Shown in pieces: positions 51,959 to 59,564 of a stretch of DNA of 64,000 nt (position 1 is the first letter of the stretch; every line of letters begins with the position of its first letter). The notes under the pieces were generated by a model that worked only from the letters and a program-made list of their open reading frames with translations, made no database searches and was not told the DNA's origin. Position numbers and translations under genes: made by a program. This DNA is from Pseudomonas multiresinivorans (GTDB taxonomy: Bacteria > Pseudomonadota > Gammaproteobacteria > Pseudomonadales > Pseudomonadaceae), in the NCBI RefSeq assembly GCF_012971725.1, contig NZ_CP048833.1, positions 4,650,001 through 4,714,000 of the forward strand, written 5' to 3'.

Positions 51959-53365
51959 TCAGTTGTCCGAGCTGCTGGTCTTGTTCAGCGCGTTGAGCGT
52001 GGTCAGCACGCTGGACTTGGTCGCGTTGAGCTGGGCAACCAGGGTGTCCATGGCGGTGTACTTGGCCATGAGCGTTTCGGTCAGCTTGGCCATGCGGGTG
52101 GTCAGCTTGGTGGACTGGTCCGCCAGGTCGCTCAGGGTATCGTTCAGCGCAGACTGGCGCTGGTCGATCAGCCCGTTGGTCTTGGTGTACAGGTCCATGC
52201 TTTTGCTCATGCGCGAGAGCAGGCCGCCGTCACCGGTGAAGAAACCCTGCACCGAGGAGAAGTTCTTCTCCAGGGCCTTGTCGAGCTTCTCGCTGTCGAC
52301 CTCCAGCGTACCGTCGTTCTTGGTGGTGACGCCCAGCTGGGAGAGCAGCTTGATGCTGCCTCCGTCAGTGGAGGAACCAACCAGTTGGGTACGCAGGGTG
52401 TTGAGCAGGTTGCGGGTCATCGAGTCACTGGCCAGCGAGGCGGCCGACGTGGTCGGGTTGCCGCTGGAATCCGTGGTGGTGGTGACCTTGGTCAGCGAAT
52501 TGATGCTGGTCATCAGCGCGTTGTAGGCATCGACGAACGACTGCACGGAACTCTTCAGGCCGTCGGTGTTGGTATTGACGCTGAGGGTGGATTTGCCCTC
52601 GGCCACCAGGCTGAATTCCACGCCGCTGATGGCGCTGGAAATCTTGTTCACCGAGCTGCTCATTTCCAGCCCGTCGATGGTGTAGCTGGCATTCATCGCC
52701 GGCTTGTCGACGTAGCCACCCGCGGTGGCGGAGGCCTTGGTGCCGGCGCCATCGATCGCGAGGACCTGCAGGCTGCTGTCGCCGGAGGTCGTGACGCTGA
52801 TATCGCTGCCGGCACCGGTGACGCTGGAGCCCAGCACCAGGCGCGGACCGTTCGAGTCGGTGATGATGTTGGCGGTGAAACCGCTGTCCTTGAGCTGGCT
52901 GTTGATGCTGTCACGGATGTCCGTGAGGCTGGCACCTGCCTTGACGTTTACCTTGTAGGTGCTGCTGCCCTGGCTGATGGTCAGGCTGCCGGCACCGAAG
53001 GAGGCGGACTTGTCGACGTACTGGGTGGCCACCTTGGAGCTGGTCGCCAGGTTCTTCACTTCGATGTTGTAGGTGCCGGCAGAAGCGCCGGTGCCCAGGG
53101 TCGCGGTCAGCGCGTCGGCGTTGGAGCTTTTGACGGCGAGACCGGCGAAGGCATTGGAGTCGGGGTCGTTGAGTTTGCCCAGAGCGGTCTGGAAGGTCGA
53201 CAGGGCGCTCTTGAGCGAACCGACACCGGAGAGCGTGGTGTTGGTGGCGGTCTTCTGATTGGCGATCTGATTCGACTTTGGCGCTTTCTGCGCGTTGACC
53301 AAAGCGGTCACGATGGAGTCGATGTCGTATCCCGACCCTACACCGTTGATCGAAGTCCCGGCCAT
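51959..53365 (-). CDS. fliD: FliD, filament cap protein
   Basis: This 468-residue protein has conserved N-terminal (INGVGSGYDIDSIVTALVNAQKAPK) and C-terminal coiled-coil ends with a Ser/Thr/Gly-rich middle, as in cap proteins. It is without Cys and Trp. It folds flagellin at the tip and in pseudomonads binds mucin. It is separated from flaG by 106 bases with a possible sigma-54 site. Confidence 0.97.
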   Translation of the reverse strand: MAGTSINGVGSGYDIDSIVTALVNAQKAPKSNQIANQKTATNTTLSGVGSLKSALSTFQTALGKLNDPDSNAFAGLAVKSSNADALTATLGTGASAGTYNIEVKNLATSSKVATQYVDKSASFGAGSLTISQGSSTYKVNVKAGASLTDIRDSINSQLKDSGFTANIITDSNGPRLVLGSSVTGAGSDISVTTSGDSSLQVLAIDGAGTKASATAGGYVDKPAMNASYTIDGLEMSSSVNKISSAISGVEFSLVAEGKSTLSVNTNTDGLKSSVQSFVDAYNALMTSINSLTKVTTTTDSSGNPTTSAASLASDSMTRNLLNTLRTQLVGSSTDGGSIKLLSQLGVTTKNDGTLEVDSEKLDKALEKNFSSVQGFFTGDGGLLSRMSKSMDLYTKTNGLIDQRQSALNDTLSDLADQSTKLTTRMAKLTETLMAKYTAMDTLVAQLNATKSSVLTTLNALNKTSSSDN

Positions 53366-53431
53366 TTGCCTACCCTCCTGTCCAATTTTCTGGCGGTTCT
53401 CAGAGTGCCGCCTGCGTCTGGTAACGCTTCA

Positions 53432-53447
53432 TTCAAGAATCGCGCCA
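53432..53447 (-). promoter_or_regulatory. Possible sigma-54 promoter of fliD
   Basis: The minus strand reads TGGCGCGATTCTTGAA: two mismatches to TGGCAC-N5-TTGCA, one at the important C of the -12 element. It lies 67 bases upstream of the fliD ATG. RpoN control of fliD is known in P. aeruginosa. Confidence 0.42.
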
Positions 53448-53471
53448 AGGATCTCTAATTAAGGAGATCGA

Positions 53472-53813
53472 TCAGGCGCGTTCGCTGAACAACAGATTAC
53501 CCGCTTCCTTCAGGCTTTCTGCCAACTTGAGTGCAACTTCCGAAGGAATCTGGCGTATGACCTCGCCAGTATCGGAGGCCACGACCTTCACGACGGTTTC
53601 GCCGCTGGCGTCGTCCACCGAGAACTCCAGGTTGCGTTGCACCGACTGGGCCTGCTCACGCAGCCGGCTGACGGCTTCGTTCAGGCTGCGAGCCTTGTTG
53701 CTCGCCGGCGATTCCTTGGCGCTCTGCGGCAAGCTGTTGCCGCTGACCGGCTTGCTGCCCGCGGCGGCGCTGTCGACCGGGCGCGGGTTGTTGATTCCGA
53801 GGCTGGTATCCAT
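53472..53813 (-). CDS. flaG: FlaG, filament-length-related protein
   Basis: This 113-residue protein has a disordered Ser/Ala/Pro-rich N-terminal half and a C-terminal FlaG domain (LEFSVDDASGETVVKVVASDTGEVIRQIPSE). It lies between fliC and fliD, as in other pseudomonads. FlaG limits filament length in several polar-flagellate genera. The upstream hairpin (53840-53866) may reduce but not prevent read-through from fliC. Confidence 0.93.
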   Translation of the reverse strand: MDTSLGINNPRPVDSAAAGSKPVSGNSLPQSAKESPASNKARSLNEAVSRLREQAQSVQRNLEFSVDDASGETVVKVVASDTGEVIRQIPSEVALKLAESLKEAGNLLFSERA

Positions 53814-53839
53814 CAGGTGTTACCCTCCGAATGCAAAAC

Positions 53840-53866
53840 AAGGAAGGGCGCCGGGCGCCCTTCCTT
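53840..53866. terminator. Terminator between fliC and flaG
   Basis: AAGGAAGGGCGCC-G-GGCGCCCTTCCTT is a long perfect palindrome 26 bases after the fliC stop, with GTTTTG on the minus strand and TCCTTTTTTT on the plus side. It would end most fliC transcripts and may work in both directions. Confidence 0.75.
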
Positions 53867-53892
53867 TCCTTTTTTTGCCTTTCGGCAACCCC

Positions 53893-55038
53893 TTACTGGA
53901 GCAGCTTCAGGACAGCGGAAGGCAGCTGGTTGGCCTGGGCCAGAACCGCGGTAGCGGCCTGTTGCAGGGTCTGCTGCTTGGTCATCTCCGCGGTTTCTGC
54001 GGCGAAGTCCACGTCCTGGATGGTGCTGCGTGCAGCGGTGGCGTTCTCGGACACGTTCTGCAGGTTCGAGATGGTGCTGTCCAGGCGGTTCTGGATGGCA
54101 CCCAGCGAGGAACGCTGGCTGTCGATCTGCTTCAGGGCGGCGTCGATCACCTGGGTAGCCGATTGGGCACCTTTGGCGGTCGCGATGTCCAGCGCCTGAA
54201 TGGTGGAGTTCGAGGTGACCACAGCGTGCGCGCTGCCGGCGCCAGTGCCCACACCTGCGGTGAAGTCCTTGCCGGAAGTCAGCGAGATGGAGGTGGTGGT
54301 GCCGCTGCTGCCAGCCGCGCCAGCAACTGCTGCCACGCCGCTGATGTTGGTGTTGATCGCCGAGACGATGTCGTTGGCGCTGGCGCCCTTGGCGTAGCTG
54401 ACCTGGGTACCGTTGACAGTGACCGAGCCGGCGGTGGCTGCAACGCCGCCCGTGCCGGAAAGCACGGTGGACAGGTCCAGGGTGCCGGAAGCCAGTTGCG
54501 AGGTGCCTTTCAGCGCGGTGGCGCTCATGTCGCTCAGGGTGAAGCTGACGGTTTCGTTGGCGTTGGCGCCGACCTGGAAGGTCAGGGTGCCGTTGGTGCC
54601 GGCGGTGCCGTCGAGCAGCTTGATACCGGAAGTGCCGCCACCGAAGGTGGTGGTCTTGGAGATACGGGTCAGTTCAGCGGTCAGCGACTTGAACTCCTGG
54701 TTCAGCGAGGTCTGGTCTTCGCTGCTGTTGGAGCCGTTGGCGGACTGCAGGGACAGTTCACGCATACGCTGCAGGATGTTGGTGGACTCCTGCAGGGCGC
54801 CTTCGGCGGCCTGGGCGATGGAGTTGGCGTCCTGGGCGTTCTTCACGGCTACGTTCAGGCCGTTGACCTGGCTGGTCAGACGGTTGGAGATCTGCGAGCC
54901 GGCGGCGTCGTCCTTGGCGCTGTTGATACGCAGGCCGGTGGACAGACGGGTCATCGAAGTGTTCAGGTTGTTGGCGGCCTTGGTCAGGTTCTTTTGAACC
55001 GACAGCGAGGCGATGTTGGTGTTGACGGTAAGAGCCAT
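53893..55038 (-). CDS. fliC: FliC, flagellin
   Basis: This 381-residue flagellin has conserved D0/D1 ends (MALTVNTNIASLSVQKNL, LSTGLRINSAKDDAAG; C-terminus ATAVLAQANQLPSAVLKLLQ) and a short Ser/Thr/Gly-rich variable centre (about 175-290). There is no Cys and no Trp. The Ser/Thr-rich centre and the neighbouring transferase genes suggest glycosylation. The promoter is a sigma-28 site at 55116-55142. Confidence 0.99.
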   Translation of the reverse strand: MALTVNTNIASLSVQKNLTKAANNLNTSMTRLSTGLRINSAKDDAAGSQISNRLTSQVNGLNVAVKNAQDANSIAQAAEGALQESTNILQRMRELSLQSANGSNSSEDQTSLNQEFKSLTAELTRISKTTTFGGGTSGIKLLDGTAGTNGTLTFQVGANANETVSFTLSDMSATALKGTSQLASGTLDLSTVLSGTGGVAATAGSVTVNGTQVSYAKGASANDIVSAINTNISGVAAVAGAAGSSGTTTSISLTSGKDFTAGVGTGAGSAHAVVTSNSTIQALDIATAKGAQSATQVIDAALKQIDSQRSSLGAIQNRLDSTISNLQNVSENATAARSTIQDVDFAAETAEMTKQQTLQQAATAVLAQANQLPSAVLKLLQ

Positions 55039-55115
55039 GACGAATTCCTCGTATTAGGGCTAAGTGGCCTCCCTGCCCGATTGATTCGAAATGGCGTGGA
55101 GAACCTTCGTTAGGG

Positions 55116-55142
55116 TTATCGTCCCAAGTCGGGTGGGCTTTA
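55116..55142 (-). promoter_or_regulatory. Sigma-28 (FliA) promoter of fliC
   Basis: The minus strand reads TAAAGCCC, 11 bases, GACGATAA. Spacing is exact; 5 of 8 and 7 of 8 match the TAAAGTTT-N11-GCCGATAA consensus. The site ends 77 bases upstream of the fliC ATG. Confidence 0.88.
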
Positions 55143-55186
55143 ACTTTTTTTTCGAATTTTCTTCAGACCGGCCTGTAGGGCACGGC

Positions 55187-55202
55187 TGGCCTCGTTCTTG
55201 CA
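55187..55202 (+). promoter_or_regulatory. Probable sigma-54 promoter of the flagellin-modification genes
   Basis: The plus strand reads TGGCCTCGTTCTTGCA: the GG and GC pairs are 10 bases apart, and only AC of TGGCAC is altered. It lies 45 bases before the ATG at 55248. It faces away from the fliC sigma-28 promoter. Confidence 0.6.
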
Positions 55203-55247
55203 ATACCCCCTCGCACGCGCCAAAGCTCCGTCACACGCAGGCCCTAC

Positions 55248-56885
55248 ATGTCCCCACACAAGCTCCAATCCGAGATTCAGCGCCTCAGCCAGGCGCTGCA
55301 GGTTGCCGAAGACCGCGAAGATCGCGGCGAGCAGATCCGTCTATATGAAGCTCTGGCGAAGCTGGCTCCAGACACGGCGATGGTTCACGCCAAGATCGCC
55401 CGCCTGCACCTGGAGCTGCAGGACCCGCAATCGGCGGAGCCCTGGGCCGAGCGTGCGCTGGACATGAGCACCGACCCCAAGGTCGATGAAGAGCTGCTCG
55501 ACACGATGCGAACCCATCGGCTGTTCATCAAGAACCTTGAGCGTGCCGAACGCTGGTACCAGGCCTCGCCGAGCCTGCCGCGCATGGCGCTGTATGGCGC
55601 AGCACTGAGCCTGCGCAAACGCTTCGACGAAGCCGAAGCTCTTTATACGAAGGCGCTGGAGAAACCGCTGGAGCCATGGCAGCAGAGCATCCTGCTTGGC
55701 CTGCTGGGCACGCTGTACTTCGAATGCGGCCGCTTCCACGACAGCGTCGCCTGCCATCGTCTGACGATGGAACTGGCTCCCAACTACTACTACGGCCCGT
55801 TCAACCTCGCGCTGTCCCTGGAGCAGGTAGGCCGTTATCAGGAGGCCTACCGTCTCTATGAACAGATGCTACAGAAAGCGCAGGAGCACTCAGGCACGCA
55901 TAACAACCTGTCACTGCTGCAGCTGCGCTTCAAGCAATTCGATATCGCCTGGCCCAGCTACGAAGCGCGCTGGAAGACCTCGCTGAAGGAGCATCACCAG
56001 GAGTTCAATACGCCGCGCTGGCGTGGCGAGCCGCTGGAGGGCAAGACGCTCCTGGTCTGGGCCGAACAGGGCATCGGCGACCACATCATGTTCGCCAGCA
56101 TGCTGCCTGACCTGCTCAAGCTGGGCGGCCAGGTGCATGTCGAGACCTACGACCGCCTCTACCCGCTGCTGCACCGCAGCCTGCCGGGGCTTTCCATCAT
56201 CCAGCGCGAAAGCACCGGCCAGGTCCACAATGGCCAGCGCATGATGCATCGCCAGACCTGGCCGCGCAGCGACTACCAGATTCCCATGGGCAGCCTGGGC
56301 GAGTTCCTGCGCCCTACCCTCGCCTCCTTCGCCGGCCCGCGTGCCTTCCTCCAGGCTGACCCGCAACAGGTGAAAACCAAGCGCGCCGAGTACCAGCAGC
56401 TGTTCCCCGGCAAGCGTCTGGTGGGGATTTCCTGGCGCGGTGGCACCGACACTGCCAACGACATGCAGAGCCGTCGCATCGAAATGCAAGAACTGGCGCA
56501 ACTGGCCAGGCTGGACAACGTGCAGCTCATCAACCTGCAGTACGGCAATACCGCGCCTGAACGTGCCGAGGCCGAAAGCCTGGGGCTGCACATTCACCAC
56601 GATGCGAATGTCGATCCGCTCAAGGACATGGACGCCCAGGCCGCGCAGCTCTGCGCACTGGACGCCGTGCTGAGCATCGACAACACCACCGTTCACCTGG
56701 CCGGCGCGCTCGGCGTGCCGACTTTCGTGCTGCTCCAGCTCAATCCCAACTGGCGCTGGGGCGTCGACGACACGACCAGCTACTGGTATCCATCCGTACA
56801 ACTGATCCGCAACCGCGAGCTGGGCCGCTGGAGCGAAGCCCTTGAGCAGGCCGTACAACGCATGCGCGGGAGCGGCGTGCTATGA
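55248..56885 (+). CDS. TPR protein with glycosyltransferase-like (GT9-type) domain, probable flagellin glycosylation
   Basis: This 545-residue protein has about five TPR units in the N-terminal half (for example YEALAKLAPDTAMVHAKIARLHLEL, SILLGLLGTLYFECGRFHDSVACH) and a C-terminal part of heptosyltransferase type (GIGDHIMFASMLPDLLKLGG, KRLVGISWRGGTDTAND, SIDNTTVHLAGALGVPTFVLL). TPR-GT proteins of this design beside fliC act in flagellin glycosylation in other pseudomonads. Acceptor and sugar are not determinable. It replaces the rhamnosyltransferase of P. aeruginosa in this position. Confidence 0.82.
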   Translation: MSPHKLQSEIQRLSQALQVAEDREDRGEQIRLYEALAKLAPDTAMVHAKIARLHLELQDPQSAEPWAERALDMSTDPKVDEELLDTMRTHRLFIKNLERAERWYQASPSLPRMALYGAALSLRKRFDEAEALYTKALEKPLEPWQQSILLGLLGTLYFECGRFHDSVACHRLTMELAPNYYYGPFNLALSLEQVGRYQEAYRLYEQMLQKAQEHSGTHNNLSLLQLRFKQFDIAWPSYEARWKTSLKEHHQEFNTPRWRGEPLEGKTLLVWAEQGIGDHIMFASMLPDLLKLGGQVHVETYDRLYPLLHRSLPGLSIIQRESTGQVHNGQRMMHRQTWPRSDYQIPMGSLGEFLRPTLASFAGPRAFLQADPQQVKTKRAEYQQLFPGKRLVGISWRGGTDTANDMQSRRIEMQELAQLARLDNVQLINLQYGNTAPERAEAESLGLHIHHDANVDPLKDMDAQAAQLCALDAVLSIDNTTVHLAGALGVPTFVLLQLNPNWRWGVDDTTSYWYPSVQLIRNRELGRWSEALEQAVQRMRGSGVL

Positions 56886-56976
56886 GCGCCACCCAGGCAA
56901 ACACCTTTCAACCGGCCCGCCCGCGCGGCGCCCGTCAACCCTGATCGCCAGCGACTCCGCTTGGAGGAGAACCACA

Positions 56977-58563
56977 GTGTCCCAATCTTTTGAAGCCCGC
57001 ATTGCCCAGGCTCAGCAACTGCAACAGAGCGGTCAGCGGGAACAGGCCGTCAGCGCCTTCCGCGAATTGCATGGCGAACGCCCTGACGATCTGCCGGTGC
57101 GCCTGAGCCTGGCCATCACCCTGGGCGAACTCGGCCAGCACAACGACGAAGCCCTCGAACACCTGCTGCATATCCAGCGCGCCGTGCCGGACAACGCGGC
57201 GGTGAACAGCCTGCTCGGCCGCCTGCTGGTGCGCCTGCGCCGTTACGACGAAGCCCATCCGTACCTGCACCTGGCCGTGCAGATCGACGCGGAAGACTTC
57301 GAAGCGCGCAATACCCTGGCCACGCTCGCACTGTTCCAGGGCCACCTGGAAGAGGCCTATCACTGGCTGGCCAGCCTCTCCACCTACGAGAAGCGCGCCG
57401 ACACCGCCGACCTGCTGGCCCAGCTGGAAATGCTCCAGGACCTGCGCCAGGCCGAGGCCAGCAGCTTCTTCGGCAAGGCGCGAGTCTTCGCCCGTTCCAG
57501 CAACGCCGCCACCGCCGGCGGCCCGCCGGGTGCCAAGGCGATCATGGAACGCAATCCGAGCCAGCTTGAAGATCTGCTGGCGGTCACCGGGTGGCAGCGT
57601 GTCGAGGCTGGCACCTTGAACCTGCAGGCGCTGTTCGATCCGAAGGACCTGGTGCAGAAGATCGCCCCGCTGTTCTTCGAGTCCGGCAACGGCATCGTTT
57701 ACCCCGCACCGTACGAGCAGGTGCCCTATCTGCGCATGGGCTACTTCTACTACCAGGGTTTCCTGCAGTTCGAGGGCCGCCATGCGCCGGTGCTGATCCG
57801 CCGCGCCGCCGTGCCTTCCTCGCCGGATGTGCTGGAAGTCTGGGCCGAGCACAACCTGCGCGAGCAGCTCAACCTGGTGGATGGCAACGACGTGCTCTGC
57901 TACCTGCGCAGCCCCGAGGCCGCGCCGGAAGACAGCCAATGGCGCGACTGCAAGCTGGACGTGCATGAGAACTTCTTCTCGCAGTCCCAGGTATTCGGCG
58001 CCAACAAGGAGCTGTACCAGGGCCACGAAGGCTGGGACCTGCCCGGCGCCCGCCCGACGCTGTTCCGCATGGAGCGCTATGCGCTGGAAAAATGGCTCTC
58101 GCCCACCGACCGTGTGCTGGACATCGGCTGCAACATCGGCTGCTTCGGTATCGAAGTGGCACAGAAAGTCGGCAGCTACCTGGGCTTCGACAACAACGAC
58201 TCGCTGATCCGCATCGCCGAGCGCCTGGCGCAATACCATAAGGTGAAGAACTGCGAATTCCGCACCTGCACCTATGAAGACCTGCGCGCAAGCGAACCGG
58301 ACCTGTTCGACGTGATCTTCTCCTTCGCCGTGCACGTGTGGATCGGCAAGCCGATGCCCGACTATGTTGCCGACCTGAAAAGCCTGCTCAAGCCCGGCGG
58401 CATCGTGGTCATCGAGAGCAACGACCTGAAGATGAACGACACCAAGTTCTTCGCCAACGTGCGGCACTTCTACGAGCAGGGCTTCTTCCTGCTGTACCAG
58501 GGCCAACTGCTGGACGACAAGGTCCACCACCGTGGCTTCTGCGTATTCAAGCGGCTGGACTGA
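56977..58563 (+). CDS. TPR protein with SAM-dependent methyltransferase domain, probable flagellin/glycan modification
   Basis: This 528-residue protein starts at GTG 56977 (VSQSFEARIAQ) with GGAGGAG eight bases upstream. N-terminal TPR units (about 1-160) are followed by a central region (about 190-340) and a class I methyltransferase domain (about 380-500) with the SAM motif VLDIGCNIGCFG and PDLFDVIFSFAVHVWIG. It follows the TPR-GT gene after 91 bases. It probably methylates a sugar or flagellin residue; the target is inferred from position. Confidence 0.8.
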   Translation: MSQSFEARIAQAQQLQQSGQREQAVSAFRELHGERPDDLPVRLSLAITLGELGQHNDEALEHLLHIQRAVPDNAAVNSLLGRLLVRLRRYDEAHPYLHLAVQIDAEDFEARNTLATLALFQGHLEEAYHWLASLSTYEKRADTADLLAQLEMLQDLRQAEASSFFGKARVFARSSNAATAGGPPGAKAIMERNPSQLEDLLAVTGWQRVEAGTLNLQALFDPKDLVQKIAPLFFESGNGIVYPAPYEQVPYLRMGYFYYQGFLQFEGRHAPVLIRRAAVPSSPDVLEVWAEHNLREQLNLVDGNDVLCYLRSPEAAPEDSQWRDCKLDVHENFFSQSQVFGANKELYQGHEGWDLPGARPTLFRMERYALEKWLSPTDRVLDIGCNIGCFGIEVAQKVGSYLGFDNNDSLIRIAERLAQYHKVKNCEFRTCTYEDLRASEPDLFDVIFSFAVHVWIGKPMPDYVADLKSLLKPGGIVVIESNDLKMNDTKFFANVRHFYEQGFFLLYQGQLLDDKVHHRGFCVFKRLD

Positions 58564-58583
58564 CCCACCGCTGCGATAAAAAA

Positions 58584-58607
58584 GGCCCGGCGTTTGCCGG
58601 GCTTTTT
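58584..58607 (+). terminator. Rho-independent terminator after the TPR-methyltransferase gene
   Basis: GCCCGGC-GTTT-GCCGGGC followed by TTTTTC, 21 bases after the stop. Confidence 0.92.
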
Positions 58608-58629
58608 CTTTGGCCTTTGGGGTTGTTTG

Positions 58630-58704
58630 CAGGAGCGAGCTTGCTCGCGAACCGCCCAGCTCCTTTGCCGCCAAAATCTGTTCGCGAGCAAGCTCGCTCC
58701 CACA
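58630..58704. repeat. REP pair (GAGCGAGCTTGCTCGCGAA), copy 2
   Basis: AGGAGCGAGCTTGCTCGCGAA and its inverted copy TTCGCGAGCAAGCTCGCTCC, about 30 bases apart, as at 46459-46524. The intervening sequence differs. Confidence 0.92.
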
Positions 58705-58815
58705 GGGGATGCGGCGAGCTCGGGTATCTGCCGGAGGATCAGCAATCTTCCGCGAAGGATTTCGCGGATAAGGGCCAGGCGTTCCCTCTCTCCGGCAGGA
58801 GCCGCTCGTACTGAC

Positions 58816-58843
58816 AAAAAAAGCCTCCGCAAGGGGGGCTTTC
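58816..58843 (-). terminator. Terminator of the small methyltransferase gene
   Basis: On the minus strand AAAGCCCCCC-TTGC-GGAGGCTTTTTTT forms a stem (one mismatch) ending in seven T, about 20 bases after the stop. Confidence 0.8.
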
Positions 58844-58863
58844 TCTTGTCGATCAGGAGCCGA

Positions 58864-59514
58864 TCAGTTGGCGATGACAAACGTCTCGCTGGCCTGCCAG
58901 CCGTTGCCGCTCCATTGCGGGAAACCGGTGGCCTGGCGCCAGGCGGTGGAGCAGATCAGGCAGGTGGTCACGTTGGGGAATTCAGGCGTGATGCAATCGA
59001 CCATGCCCTTCCACCACAGCGGCTGGCGCACGGTGATGTGGGCGTTCTCGCCGTTGGGCAGCAGCGCCTGCGCCGGATAACAGGCGACGTTGAGGATTAC
59101 CAGCCGGTCTGCGCAGGAGTAAATGTCGCGCAGCACCTTGGGCACATCGGCGACGAAGATGTGTTCGAGCACGTCGAAGGACACCACGCAGTCGACTTTC
59201 CGACGCTCGTCGATACCTCGCGCCGGCTCGTAGCGATAAGCCGCCTGGAGGTTGAAGTACTGCACCGCCGACTGGCCGTTGTCGTCGAAGCCGGGCATGT
59301 TCCAGTCCGAACCGCCGCAGCCATAGTCGAGGACATTGCGGATGCCGTGCCCCTGCAGGATTTCGCGGACCTGCGGGCGGAACGGGCGCAACTCGAAGTC
59401 GCTGAAAGCCACCTCGACGTGCTGCTCATCGCTGCGGTCGTAGCCTTCGCGGGCCATCTGCCCGTACATCTCGATCAACTGGCGGCCCTTGGAACTGAAG
59501 TCGATATCGCCCAT
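58864..59514 (-). CDS. Class I SAM-dependent methyltransferase
   Basis: This 216-residue protein has the SAM motif NVLDYGCGGSDWNM (about residues 60-73) and the post-I/II segment CVVSFDVLEHIFVADVPKVL. It is not TPR-fused. It lies between flgL and the TPR-methyltransferase gene, on the minus strand with flgL, 50 bases downstream of it. A role in flagellin or glycan methylation is inferred from neighbours only. Confidence 0.78.
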   Translation of the reverse strand: MGDIDFSSKGRQLIEMYGQMAREGYDRSDEQHVEVAFSDFELRPFRPQVREILQGHGIRNVLDYGCGGSDWNMPGFDDNGQSAVQYFNLQAAYRYEPARGIDERRKVDCVVSFDVLEHIFVADVPKVLRDIYSCADRLVILNVACYPAQALLPNGENAHITVRQPLWWKGMVDCITPEFPNVTTCLICSTAWRQATGFPQWSGNGWQASETFVIAN

Positions 59515-59536
59515 GTGCGTGTCTTCCGAAGTGAGT

Positions 59537-59556
59537 GCCCGCCTTTGCCGGCGGGC
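59537..59556. terminator. Weak hairpin between flgL and the methyltransferase gene
   Basis: GCCCGCC-TTTGCC-GGCGGGC forms a 7-bp stem 8 bases after the flgL stop on the minus strand. There is no U tract, so the methyltransferase could still be transcribed from flgKL. Confidence 0.35.
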
Positions 59557-59564
59557 CGGATGAA

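Larger units (their letters stand above)
58564..58863. other. Intergenic region between modification genes (300 bases)
   Basis: It holds a terminator for each flanking gene (58584-58607 plus, 58816-58843 minus) and a REP pair (58630-58704). No coding sequence is seen. Confidence 0.85.

Noticed and set aside
56842..56976. Upstream in-frame extension of the TPR-methyltransferase
   Set aside because: It overlaps the end of the TPR-glycosyltransferase gene and a gap; GTG 56977 with GGAGGAG fits better.
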